A stretch of 64,000 nt of DNA from Senimuribacter sp049852125 (GTDB lineage Bacteria; Bacillota; Clostridia; Peptostreptococcales; Anaerovoracaceae). Both the position numbers and the translations under genes were made by a program. Of this stretch, positions 48,812-57,571 are shown one piece after another. The notes below the pieces were generated by a model, which saw only the letters and a program-made list of their open reading frames with translations, was not told where the DNA came from and did not search any database. The DNA lies in NCBI RefSeq assembly GCF_049852125.1, contig NZ_CP187532.1:1116001-1180000 (forward strand), read 5' to 3'. Position 1 is the first letter of the stretch; each line of letters begins with the position of its first letter.

Positions 48812-51064
48812 TTAGTCTTTATTATCAGGCGAAGGCGTTGGAAGTTCTTCCTCACTGGTTGATTTGCTGTCAGATACGATAACATCTGAAGCCGAAGAAT
48901 CGGACGGCATGTCCGGAACATCCGGCGTATTGTCTGTGATGCCTTCGTCAGGTTCAGGCTTTTCGTCCGGCAGTTGGATTGGCTTTGGATTTTCTGTAAA
49001 GAGCAGAGCCCACGTAGGCTCGTCTATTATGCCGTTTGCCTCCAGATTATAATCAGCCTGGAAGGCGATTACAGCGGATCTCATTGCCTCATCAAAGATA
49101 CCGTTTTCTGCTGTCTGGTAATATCCAAGCTCTTTTAAGCGTTTTTGCGCTGCCAGATTGTACGGCTTGTAAGTATCGGCATTCTGCCAGATCTGAAGCG
49201 TATACTTATAGCTGTTCGGGTCCAGGGAAAAGACTACGTTATAAGAGCCGGAAGTAGGGTTCATAGAGTAGGACTTATAAGCGGTCAGTTTTTTCCCGTT
49301 TTTATTATAGAATCCTTTGACTTTGTAACCAATATCAGGCACAAAGAAGGTTCTGAGCTTGTATCGCTTTGATTTGGTATAGGTGATATATATATATCCA
49401 TTATCACCAGAGGTGATTGTTGTATTCCGTTTGTTGGCGTAAATCTTTACCTTTTTAAGTTGATTCCCCGCTGTAAGAACGGAAGACAGCTTTTTACAGT
49501 TGGTTAAATTGATAAATGAGAGATTGTTGTTTTTTACATCTACCTTCAAAAGACTGGTATCGTTGCTTAAATTTACAGAAGTCAGTTGATTATCATTGAG
49601 ATAGAAGTATTTGAGCTTGCCGAAGTTTGAAAAATCGGCGTCTCCATACAATCCAGCGTTAACCCACTTAATTCTGGAGGTTCTTCCTTTGCCGTCTCCA
49701 TAGAAATTGTTGAGTACGCCGTCCCCCCACGTTCTCGTATCAGAAGCGTTGTAGTTGGAATTTAAACGCTTTCCATTGCTGAGACCGTTTCTGGTAATGG
49801 CGAAAAAGTTTTTCAGTCTGGTCATTTCAGCAGTATTCTTGATTTCAGATCCGGCGTAAAGGTTGCGGTATACGTTGAAATACAAATGTGATACTGCGAT
49901 CTGTTCCGCTGTTGGATCGAAAAATGTATAGTTGGTCACACCGTAATATTGCCACGTATTGGACGTCTTATTCCAACGGTTGTTCGTACCGATGGTTGGA
50001 TCAACGCAGATCCACCTGCCGTTTACATAGGATTCTGCCCACCAATGATCTCTTACCGGAAGATTAGGCTCAGTATTCCAGTTATATTGCGGGGATGTGG
50101 CGCGATGTCCGAAAACCAGTCTGGTGGGAATATTCTGCGTTCTGGCTAAAGCCAGATACATGCCGGAAAAACCCTGACAGGTTGTAGCGACTCTACCCGT
50201 ATTGTCGCTGTTAGGACTTGCGATCTTATTTTCGTGGTTATATAGATTACGGTAAGGGTTCGCATATTGGTAGGAATGCGTACTAAAGGCGACCGTATCA
50301 TAGTAAAAGCTGCCTGCTACGTATTCGTAGATTTTTAACAGCTTATCATAGTCGCTGTATACATTAAAAGTAATTCTGTCAGATAGCTGTTTAATATAGG
50401 CTACTTTATCGTCCGTCATCTTTTCTCTGACTTTTGTTCCGGGATCAACGAAAAGAAAGCGAACGTCCTCCATAGTCTTATCCAGATAGTTTTCCGGAGA
50501 TAAACCGTCATATTTCTGTACCCGGTCGTTTTCGCTGATGATATCGTTATAGCGGGGGATTGTTGGCATACCGTCCTTCACTATGATCGGTAAATTCTTA
50601 TACAACGCGCCTTTTGTCGGCGTAGTTTCATAGGTATCGGCATAATCCTTCAGCTGTGAGATGTATAAAAAATATTCCCCGTCAGGAATTGTATTTATAG
50701 CAAAATCCAAGGTGTACTCGAAACCATACGTAGCGTTGCCCAAAGATGATATGCCAGTATAGGAAGCAGGCACATAAATGCCAAGATCTATAAATTCTGT
50801 TTTGGGATTCGCTCCGTACAGCGCAACTCGAAACTGTACGGAAGGTATCATTGTTTTGTATTTGATTTTAAGCTTGTCGCCATCGATCTCGCCGGTACAA
50901 TATTCACCGGCGGATGTGCTGTTAGAGCTGAATACATATGTGTTTTCAGGCGTATCCACCTTTGTGACAGAAGCGAAAGTAGTGTCAAAAGGCAGACAGG
51001 ATAAAACCAGCGCAAGAGTTACCAGGATGGAAGTGATTTTTAATTGCTTTCTTTTTGCAGTCAT
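48812..51064 (-). CDS. Secreted transglutaminase-like protein with LRR and peptidoglycan-binding domains, 750 aa
   Basis: A signal peptide is visible (KITSILVTLALVLSCLPFDT ending TFA). The transglutaminase-like core spans about residues 220-400 with the catalytic cysteine in TTCQGFSGMYLALARTQNIP, the histidine in VRDHWWAESYVNGRWICVDP, and the following aspartate. A short leucine-rich-repeat-like stretch (about 480-560, LKYFYLNDNQLTSVNLSND) comes next, then a PG_binding_1 domain (AAQKRLKELGYYQTAENGIF) and a Pro/Asp/Ser-rich tail. Probably a wall-associated protein that crosslinks or cleaves proteins; which of these is not known. ATG 51064 with AAAGG in front is chosen over a start at 51121. 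Confidence 0.85.
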   Translation of the reverse strand: MTAKRKQLKITSILVTLALVLSCLPFDTTFASVTKVDTPENTYVFSSNSTSAGEYCTGEIDGDKLKIKYKTMIPSVQFRVALYGANPKTEFIDLGIYVPASYTGISSLGNATYGFEYTLDFAINTIPDGEYFLYISQLKDYADTYETTPTKGALYKNLPIIVKDGMPTIPRYNDIISENDRVQKYDGLSPENYLDKTMEDVRFLFVDPGTKVREKMTDDKVAYIKQLSDRITFNVYSDYDKLLKIYEYVAGSFYYDTVAFSTHSYQYANPYRNLYNHENKIASPNSDNTGRVATTCQGFSGMYLALARTQNIPTRLVFGHRATSPQYNWNTEPNLPVRDHWWAESYVNGRWICVDPTIGTNNRWNKTSNTWQYYGVTNYTFFDPTAEQIAVSHLYFNVYRNLYAGSEIKNTAEMTRLKNFFAITRNGLSNGKRLNSNYNASDTRTWGDGVLNNFYGDGKGRTSRIKWVNAGLYGDADFSNFGKLKYFYLNDNQLTSVNLSNDTSLLKVDVKNNNLSFINLTNCKKLSSVLTAGNQLKKVKIYANKRNTTITSGDNGYIYITYTKSKRYKLRTFFVPDIGYKVKGFYNKNGKKLTAYKSYSMNPTSGSYNVVFSLDPNSYKYTLQIWQNADTYKPYNLAAQKRLKELGYYQTAENGIFDEAMRSAVIAFQADYNLEANGIIDEPTWALLFTENPKPIQLPDEKPEPDEGITDNTPDVPDMPSDSSASDVIVSDSKSTSEEELPTPSPDNKD

Positions 51065-51147
51065 TTTTTCGCCTTTCTTGGTATATTTGTTTATTGATAT
51101 TCTTTGCAGGCTGTGCGGCAATACAGCAGGAAATTATTCCGCCGTAC

Positions 51148-51185
51148 AAAAACACCTCACACTGAACATTCAGGTGAAGTGTTTT
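51148..51185 (-). terminator. Hairpin between the ATP-grasp and transglutaminase genes
   Basis: On the minus strand AAAACACTTCAC...GTGAGGTGTTTTT with an inner CTGAA/TTCAG pairing; it follows the double ATP-grasp gene stop (51217) by about 31 bases. Confidence 0.6.
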
Positions 51186-51216
51186 GTATGAACAGCTTTT
51201 GTTACAATGCAGAAGT

Positions 51217-53625
51217 TTATTTTTTTGTATATTTTGTTACGTTATATTTTTTACGTTTCTGATCTAATTTATACAACAGGTAATCGTTAGTCAATGAGGT
51301 AAACTTCTCAATTTTTGGATATCCAGGCGCTCTGTTGATTTCTGGCAGCTTCATACCGTCTTCGGAAATCGCAACGTCAAATCCTAAATATTCCAGCTGA
51401 GGCATTGCATAGCTTAGATCGATGACACCTTGCTTTACTAAGTCCCAGTTTGGAAGAATGCCCTCGATCAATTCGCCGGTGTCAGGATGGTGAGAACAAG
51501 GAAGAATGCTGTTTTCCGTAATGATTTTACCGTTATGGAATCTTCCTGTATCAATATCTACCTGAACAAACATGCCGCCAGCGCCCATGTTGTCTACAGC
51601 GCCTGTTTTTGATGAGCCGAAACGCATGTAAGCATTGCCGATAACAGGCGTTTTGCCATCCTTTTTGAAAACGATAATACGCAAAGTATTGACCGCGCCG
51701 TCATAGATCTTCTTCAGGGAAGAATGCATCTGGATATATTCTGTGATCAGATATTGACTTTCGTCATCATTAAGGATTCTGCGAACTTCATCTTTGGAAG
51801 CCTCTTTGTGATTCAGATAATACTTTCCATCATGGAAGGAAAACTTATAGAAGCCTTCTCCTTGTGAACCTCTTTGCGGTTTGCAGGCTAGTACGCCAAC
51901 ACGTTCAACGAGGCGGAAGATATCGTCAAAGTCTGTACCCAGCTCCTTTGGACAGTCCATAAGCGGAATAATACGCTTTTCTCCGTTTCGAACTGAAACG
52001 TGATAATAATATTCCGGGAAGAACTGATTATAGTCGCTGCAGATATATTTTACTGTGATTTTATCTTCCAGCCAAACTCTGTATTTATTATTGATGTGAC
52101 GCAGATATCTGTAGTCATAGTCAGAGATATAGTCTTTGTAATTGTCTCTCGTAATGCCGTATTGTTCTAAACGATAGGAGAGAAAACCGTGCTTGTACGC
52201 CCAACGTTTTTCTTTCAGCGATACGCCGTTTTTTGAAAACAGGTCGTCTTTTACGGTAATATACCACCATTTATAGATCAATGGCCGCATTTTCGGCGGA
52301 CAGAAGAATCTGGTCAATCTGATCCACATAAAGGTGTTGGATTTTTTCTTGAAATTTTTCTTCTTGGTAGACCACTTTGAGGATTCCTTCTGTTTGATAT
52401 CGATCTTTAACTTCAGATAATCCGTCATTTCTTTGTTGAAGCCCACAGCCTGAGGATAACTAGGATGCGCGGAGAAGTCCACCAGTTTGATGCCGTCGTC
52501 TGTTAGGATCGCGTCGATACCCATGTATTCAATTTGCGGAATGAATTTTCCTATTTCTTCGATCAGCTTAACAATTTCTTTCCAGTTCTTAATCTGACCC
52601 TTCAGAGGGGCGTTGGTTACGGGATGATTCTGTAAATCAACGATTTGATTATCCTGTAGCTGTTTGCCTCCGTCAAAAGTTCCGTCTTCCAGACAGATTG
52701 GCACAAAGACCTTTCTCGTAATTTTCTGAGGCGCGCCGCGTCTAGGGAGAATTACTTCGTTTTCCATGAAGTTTCTGCCGATGGTATCGTCGTCCTGTTC
52801 GATCTCTGTATCTTTGGTCTGTTCGTCGTTTTTCGCGTCAAGATCTTCTTCATTTCCCATGGAGGAAGGGCCTTCCTCAGAAAAGAATTCTGCATTTTTT
52901 GACTTTGAAGCGTTGATACTGAGATAAGCTTGTCCGATCTTTGGATTGTCTGCATACTTATTATATACGATCAGTTTCAACAGGTTATGATCGTCGGGTT
53001 CAATAGACTTCATCATTTTGCCTGCTTCTACATATTCCATAACGATGAGAATTCCGAGCGCAGGAATAATTCTGTTTGCAAGATCTTCTTCTGTGACGGT
53101 TTCTCCATCGATGGCATACTGCCCGTCCTCATAGGAGATAACGATAAAGTTTGTTCCCAGAGTTTTAGCGAGAGCTACTTTTCCCAGATCACGAACTAAT
53201 TGAAAAATTCCCTCAAAGCTGTCCTCATATTCTTCAGGACAGTCCAGTAGCTTAATAATCTGCACCTGGGAATCGCGTATATATAGATGAAAGTATTGCT
53301 TAGGAAGATATTGAGCGAAAGGTTTTAACACATTTCTCGTGGTGACTCTATCATTGATCCATTTACGAAAGATGTCGTTTACCGGGAAGATGTGACAGTA
53401 GTCATATAGAGAAATAAAGTCCTGATAGTTACTGTCATTGATTCCGTATCTTTCTACGACAGCAGGCAGAAAACCGTGTTTGTATGCCCATTTTTTCTGC
53501 GCGTTAGTGTAATTCTTATTGTATTTTTCATCGTATTGTTTCGCATTGAGCCACCATCTGGCTTTTCCACCATAGAAGCCATTGATTCTCATATGCATAA
53601 TTTGAAACTTTCGTAATAAACTCAT
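51217..53625 (-). CDS. Double ATP-grasp protein of the sugar-transfer-associated type, 802 aa
   Basis: Two tandem copies of the ~350-residue domain also found in the gene at 39851. Both begin with the same motif (KKWAYKHGFLPAVVERYGIN, about residue 45; KRWAYKHGFLSYRLEQYGIT, about 475). Copy 2 keeps the ATP-grasp residues: LACKPQRGSQGEGFYKF, NTLRIIVFKKDG and LPEINRAPGYPKIEKF. In copy 1 the matching places read LAKTLGTNFIVISYEDG, LLKLIVYNKYAD and LVDFSAHPSYP, losing the glycine-rich loop and the metal-binding Glu-x-Asn. Copy 1 also carries an acidic insertion (about 270-320). It may therefore be a substrate-binding or regulatory pseudo-domain. AGGAGG precedes ATG 53625. No transmembrane segment. 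Confidence 0.82.
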   Translation of the reverse strand: MSLLRKFQIMHMRINGFYGGKARWWLNAKQYDEKYNKNYTNAQKKWAYKHGFLPAVVERYGINDSNYQDFISLYDYCHIFPVNDIFRKWINDRVTTRNVLKPFAQYLPKQYFHLYIRDSQVQIIKLLDCPEEYEDSFEGIFQLVRDLGKVALAKTLGTNFIVISYEDGQYAIDGETVTEEDLANRIIPALGILIVMEYVEAGKMMKSIEPDDHNLLKLIVYNKYADNPKIGQAYLSINASKSKNAEFFSEEGPSSMGNEEDLDAKNDEQTKDTEIEQDDDTIGRNFMENEVILPRRGAPQKITRKVFVPICLEDGTFDGGKQLQDNQIVDLQNHPVTNAPLKGQIKNWKEIVKLIEEIGKFIPQIEYMGIDAILTDDGIKLVDFSAHPSYPQAVGFNKEMTDYLKLKIDIKQKESSKWSTKKKNFKKKSNTFMWIRLTRFFCPPKMRPLIYKWWYITVKDDLFSKNGVSLKEKRWAYKHGFLSYRLEQYGITRDNYKDYISDYDYRYLRHINNKYRVWLEDKITVKYICSDYNQFFPEYYYHVSVRNGEKRIIPLMDCPKELGTDFDDIFRLVERVGVLACKPQRGSQGEGFYKFSFHDGKYYLNHKEASKDEVRRILNDDESQYLITEYIQMHSSLKKIYDGAVNTLRIIVFKKDGKTPVIGNAYMRFGSSKTGAVDNMGAGGMFVQVDIDTGRFHNGKIITENSILPCSHHPDTGELIEGILPNWDLVKQGVIDLSYAMPQLEYLGFDVAISEDGMKLPEINRAPGYPKIEKFTSLTNDYLLYKLDQKRKKYNVTKYTKK

Positions 53626-53766
53626 ATTCCGCCTCCTGCGATTTGTTTCCGTCACTTGGACGAACATAGTAATTATACAATGTTTTATTAGGGAAATCAA
53701 CCGTTTTCAGGAAGTTTGCATCTGTATCAGACTTTTGTAATGGAAGGATTCAAGCTTGTTGTGATT

Positions 53767-53840
53767 TGTCAAGCAAAAATGCTTGACACGTCTGAGCGTA
53801 TATGCTATAGTAATACGGTGTCAAGGAATGAGACTTGACA
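53767..53840 (+). promoter_or_regulatory. Promoter of the ylxM-ffh operon flanked by two matching palindromes
   Basis: TTGACA (53783-53788), 17-bp spacer, TATAGT (53806-53811). The -35 box is the right arm of a 22-bp palindrome TGTCAAGC-N6-GCTTGACA (53767-53788). A second 22-bp palindrome TGTCAAG-N8-CTTGACA (53819-53840) starts near the transcription start. The centres are 52 bp apart, close to five helical turns. A GCGGC/GCCGC hairpin follows (53842-53856). Confidence 0.75.
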
Positions 53841-53882
53841 AGCGGCGTTTAGCCGCAATGGAATTCAGGAAGAGGAATTCAA

Positions 53883-54242
53883 ATGATAGATAAGATTACG
53901 CAGGCCAGTCTTTTGTATGATTTTTACGGTCAGCTTTTGACCAGGCGGAAACAACAGGTGATGGAACTCTACCATGAGGAGAACTTATCTTTGGCAGAAA
54001 TCGCCGAGGAGTTTGGTATTTCCCGGGCAGCTGTTCACGACTCTCTGAAATCCGCTGAGAAATCTCTGGCGGAGTATGAGACGAAGCTGGGACTGGTAGC
54101 GAGGTTCATGGAATCCGGTGAGGCTTTTCGCAGGATTGACAGGATGCTGGATGATCTGTGCGAACGGTATGAAGGCGATTCTGCTTTAACACAAGCGCTT
54201 TTGGAGATTAAGGCAGTTATCAGCGGGTTAGAAGAAGGCTGA
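53883..54242 (+). CDS. ylxM: YlxM-family helix-turn-helix protein, 119 aa
   Basis: UPF0122 protein, usually encoded just before ffh and linked to the signal-recognition pathway in Gram-positive bacteria. The HTH resembles sigma-70 region 4: LSLAEIAEEFGISRAAVHDS. RKQQVMELYHEENLSLAEIA is the family core. AGGAAGAGGAATTC precedes the ATG. It could bind nucleic acid at its own promoter, where two palindromes flank the -10 region; that is inference. Confidence 0.92.
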   Translation: MIDKITQASLLYDFYGQLLTRRKQQVMELYHEENLSLAEIAEEFGISRAAVHDSLKSAEKSLAEYETKLGLVARFMESGEAFRRIDRMLDDLCERYEGDSALTQALLEIKAVISGLEEG

Positions 54243-54304
54243 TCAAAGTATGGACAGCTATTTACAGAGAGGCTTCTGCCGGAAAAAATAAAGAGGTATG
54301 TTAC

Positions 54305-55645
54305 ATGGCATTTGAAAGCTTATCAGATAAATTACAGAATGCGTTTAAGAAGCTGAGGGGCAAAGGCGTTCTCACTGAGGCGGATATTAATGAAGCTATG
54401 AGAGAAGTCAAGCTGGCTCTCCTGGAAGCTGACGTCAATTTCAAGGTTGTGAAGGGATTTGTCAACGATGTCAAGGAAAAGTGTCTTGGGGCGGAGGTTT
54501 TGGAAAGTCTGACTCCGGCTCAGCAGATCATCAAGATTGTCAATCAGGAACTGGTAGAGTTGATGGGGGGAACCGGAAGTAAGCTGACTTATTCGCCTTC
54601 AGGCTTTACTACTATTATGATGGTAGGTTTACAGGGAACAGGTAAAACGACGACTTGCGGAAAGCTGGCGAATTATCTTAAGCAGCATGGGAAGAAGCCG
54701 ATGCTCTGCGCTTGCGACGTTTACAGGCCTGCGGCAATCGACCAATTAGAGATCGTAGGAAAATCTGTTAACACGCCTGTTTTTACCATGCGAGATAGTC
54801 GAGAGCCTGCGAAAATTGCCAGGGAAGCACGCAACGAAGCGGAAAAGAAAGGCTTTGACGTATTGATCGTGGATACGGCGGGACGTTTGCAGATCGATGA
54901 AGCCTTGATGGATGAGCTAGTGGACATCAAAAAAGAGGTTCGGCCTCATGAAATTCTTTTAGTCGTAGATGCGTTGACAGGACAGGACGCCGTCAATGTG
55001 GCGGAAGGCTTTAACGACAGACTGGGTGTCGACGGAATTGTTATGACAAAGATGGACGGCGATTCCCGCGGCGGAGCGGCCCTGTCGGCGAAAAGGGTTA
55101 CCGGTAAACCGATTAAGTTCATGGGTGTAGGTGAAAAGTTTGATGCTTTAGAACCGTTCCATCCAGAACGTATGGCAAGCCGTATTCTGGGAATGGGCGA
55201 TATGCTGTCTCTGATTGAGAAGGCTGAAGCGGCTTTTGACGAGGCAAAGGCAGAAAAGCTGGAAGAACAACTGAAAAAGAATCAGTTTACGCTGGAAGAT
55301 TTTCTGGATCAGATGAGTCAGGTGAAGAATATGGGCGGCATTGGTAAGATTCTGGAGATGATGCCGGGCATGGGCGCGGCGCAGATGAAGGGTGTGGATT
55401 TGGAGGAAAGTGAGAAAGAATTTCGTCAGATGGAGGCCATTATTCAATCCATGACGCGAGAAGAAAGACAGAATCCGAATCTGCTCAACGCAAGCCGGAG
55501 GAAACGAATTGCGGCGGGCTGCGGTCAGCCGGTCAGCAAGATCAACAATCTGATTCGCAAGTATGAGGAGATGAAGAAGATGGTGAAACAGCTCTCTAAT
55601 CCGAAGGCGATGAAACGGAACAAGCTGTTTCGAGGCTTATTTTAA
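54305..55645 (+). CDS. ffh: Signal recognition particle protein Ffh, 446 aa
   Basis: GTPase that binds signal sequences and 4.5S RNA and delivers nascent membrane proteins to FtsY. The N domain is at residues 1-85. The G domain has GLQGTGKTTTCGKLA, DVYRPAAIDQL, DTAGRLQIDEALM and TKMDGDSRGGAALS. The methionine-rich M domain is at about 300-435 (EMMPGMGAAQMKG; RRKRIAAGCGQPVSKINNLI). Full length. The SRP RNA gene is not in the window. Confidence 0.97.
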   Translation: MAFESLSDKLQNAFKKLRGKGVLTEADINEAMREVKLALLEADVNFKVVKGFVNDVKEKCLGAEVLESLTPAQQIIKIVNQELVELMGGTGSKLTYSPSGFTTIMMVGLQGTGKTTTCGKLANYLKQHGKKPMLCACDVYRPAAIDQLEIVGKSVNTPVFTMRDSREPAKIAREARNEAEKKGFDVLIVDTAGRLQIDEALMDELVDIKKEVRPHEILLVVDALTGQDAVNVAEGFNDRLGVDGIVMTKMDGDSRGGAALSAKRVTGKPIKFMGVGEKFDALEPFHPERMASRILGMGDMLSLIEKAEAAFDEAKAEKLEEQLKKNQFTLEDFLDQMSQVKNMGGIGKILEMMPGMGAAQMKGVDLEESEKEFRQMEAIIQSMTREERQNPNLLNASRRKRIAAGCGQPVSKINNLIRKYEEMKKMVKQLSNPKAMKRNKLFRGLF

Positions 55646-55737
55646 TCGATAGACGAACCTGCGCTTGCCGTCAGGTCTGCAGCAGGCAATCAATATATAA
55701 ACAATTATAATTAAAATTTCTAAGGAGGAACAAGATA

Positions 55738-55980
55738 ATGGTAAAGATCAGATTAAAGAGAATGGGTGCTCACAAGAAGCCTTTTTATAGAGTTGTTGTA
55801 GCAGATTCCCGTACATCCAGAGATGGTAAGTTCATTGAGGAGATCGGATATTACAATCCGCTTACTGAGCCGCCTGTTATTAAAATTGACGATGAAAAAG
55901 CAAAGAAATGGTTGTCCAACGGTGCGCAGCCTACAGATGTTGTAAAGGGTCTGTTCAAGAAGTCTGGCATCATTGAATAA
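55738..55980 (+). CDS. rpsP: 30S ribosomal protein S16, 80 aa
   Basis: Small-subunit ribosomal protein needed for 30S assembly. The sequence is typical: VKIRLKRMGAHKKPFYRVVV, ADSRTSRDGKFIEEIGYYNP and the DDEKAKKWLSNGAQPTD end. AAGGAGG precedes the ATG. It is second in the conserved ffh-rpsP-khpA-rimM-trmD order. Confidence 0.97.
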   Translation: MVKIRLKRMGAHKKPFYRVVVADSRTSRDGKFIEEIGYYNPLTEPPVIKIDDEKAKKWLSNGAQPTDVVKGLFKKSGIIE

Positions 55981-55997
55981 GAAAGCGGTGAAATAAC

Positions 55998-56237
55998 GTG
56001 ACTAAGTTAGTTGAATCAATTGCAAAGTCGCTGGTCGACCATCCGGATCAGGTTGTTGTGACAGAAGAAACGGATAAGCACGGCAGCGTTTTGCAGCTTC
56101 AGGTTGCGGCTGAGGATATGGGAAAAGTGATCGGCAAGCAAGGTCGGATTGCTAAAGCGCTCCGTACCGTGGTGAAGGCTGCAGCTACGAAAGAAAACAA
56201 AAAAGTTGTCGTGGAGATCGTTTCAGAAGACGAGTAA
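55998..56237 (+). CDS. khpA: KH-domain RNA-binding protein KhpA, 79 aa
   Basis: Single KH domain with the GKQG loop in EDMGKVIGKQGRIAKALRTV. With KhpB/EloR it binds many RNAs and influences cell division and elongation in Gram-positive bacteria. The start is GTG 55998 after AAAGCGG. It lies 17 bases behind rpsP, the standard position. Confidence 0.94.
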   Translation: MTKLVESIAKSLVDHPDQVVVTEETDKHGSVLQLQVAAEDMGKVIGKQGRIAKALRTVVKAAATKENKKVVVEIVSEDE

Positions 56238-56317
56238 GACGGCGATCTGGAAAGACAAGGGCACATGGGTGTACGGCGGACGTATCTTCATGTGCCTGAA
56301 ATATAATCAGGAGAAGA

Positions 56318-56818
56318 ATGGAAAAGATTAAAATTGGCAGAATCGTCAACGCGGTGGCTTTGCGGGGAGAAGTGAAGATCTATAATTATTCCGGCTATCG
56401 AGAGAGGTATGAGGAGCTGGACCGCATCATTGTGGACGAAACGCCGTATGAAATTGAAAAAGTCAGGTATCAGCAGCACATGGTTATTTTGAAGCTGGCC
56501 GGTATTAACGACCGGAACGCGGCGGAGGCCATGAAAAATAAAGACGTATATATTACAGAGAGCGATTTAGCGGAGCTGCCGGAGGATACCTTTTATATAA
56601 GAGATTTGATAGGAATATCTGTTATCGATATAGATCGAGGAGAAATTATCGGAACGATAAAGGATGTTTTACAGCCGTCTACACAGGATATCTATGTGAT
56701 CAGCATGCCTTCCGGCGGTGAAGCGATGATTCCTGCGGTATCTCAATTCGTCAAGGAAGTCAATATCGAAGACGGATATGTTAAGGTACAGCTTATCGAA
56801 GGCATGATAGAAGGTTAG
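56318..56818 (+). CDS. rimM: Ribosome maturation factor RimM, 166 aa
   Basis: Binds S19 and assists 30S head assembly. The N-terminal RimM domain starts KIGRIVNAVALRGEVKIYNY and contains GINDRNAAEAMKNKDVYI. A PRC-barrel domain (about residues 95-165) follows: FYIRDLIGISV, TQDIYVISMP, EAMIPAVSQFVKEVNI. AGGAGAAG precedes the ATG; trmD begins eight bases after its stop. Confidence 0.95.
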   Translation: MEKIKIGRIVNAVALRGEVKIYNYSGYRERYEELDRIIVDETPYEIEKVRYQQHMVILKLAGINDRNAAEAMKNKDVYITESDLAELPEDTFYIRDLIGISVIDIDRGEIIGTIKDVLQPSTQDIYVISMPSGGEAMIPAVSQFVKEVNIEDGYVKVQLIEGMIEG

Positions 56819-56825
56819 CCGCCAT

Positions 56826-57557
56826 ATGAAAATCAATATACTGACGTTATTTCCTGAGATGTTTACGGCCGTTACCGGGAGCATTTTAGGAAGGGCCGCG
56901 GAAAAAGGTATTCTGCAGCTTGACTTCATCAATATTCGGGATTACACGAAGGATAAACATCGCAGAGTAGATGATTATCCTTTTGGAGGCGGACCTGGTA
57001 TGGTTATGGCGGCTCAGCCGATCTTTGACGCTTTGGAAAGCATACAGCCCAGGCCGAAGAAGATTTTGTATATGTCGCCCCGGGGAAGAATTCTAGATCA
57101 GGCGAAGATAAAAGAACTTTCTGCTGAGGGGGAACTGACGGTTTTGTGCGGTCATTATGAAGGTGTAGATCAGCGCGTCCTGGATCATTGGAATATGGAA
57201 GAAGTATCTATTGGAGATTATATTTTAACAGGCGGTGAGTTGGCCGCTATGGTGCTTATCGATTCAGTAGCGCGATTAATACCAGGTGTTCTTGCCAGCG
57301 ATGATTCTGCTACAGAGGAATCTATTTACAGTGGACTTTTAGAGTATCCCCAGTATACGAAGCCGCGGAGCTATAACGGCTACGATGTGCCCGACGTACT
57401 GGTTTCGGGAAATCATAAATTGATTCATCTCTGGAAGTTTGAACAGTCCTTATTGTTGACCAAAGCAGTTCGGCCGGATCTCTTTGACGAATTTGTGAAG
57501 AATCACGGGGAATTGTCAAAAGATGAACAGAAAGTATTGGACAAAGTAATAAAATGA
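56826..57557 (+). CDS. trmD: tRNA (guanine-N1)-methyltransferase TrmD, 243 aa
   Basis: Methylates G37 of tRNAs next to the anticodon and prevents frameshifting. SPOUT fold with a deep trefoil knot: DDYPFGGGPGMVMAAQPIFD, LCGHYEGVDQRVLDH, EVSIGDYILTGGELAAMVLI and PQYTKPRSYNGYDVPDVLVS with GNH. Full length. Coupled to rimM. Confidence 0.97.
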   Translation: MKINILTLFPEMFTAVTGSILGRAAEKGILQLDFINIRDYTKDKHRRVDDYPFGGGPGMVMAAQPIFDALESIQPRPKKILYMSPRGRILDQAKIKELSAEGELTVLCGHYEGVDQRVLDHWNMEEVSIGDYILTGGELAAMVLIDSVARLIPGVLASDDSATEESIYSGLLEYPQYTKPRSYNGYDVPDVLVSGNHKLIHLWKFEQSLLLTKAVRPDLFDEFVKNHGELSKDEQKVLDKVIK

Positions 57558-57571
57558 TGTAAAATGAATAT

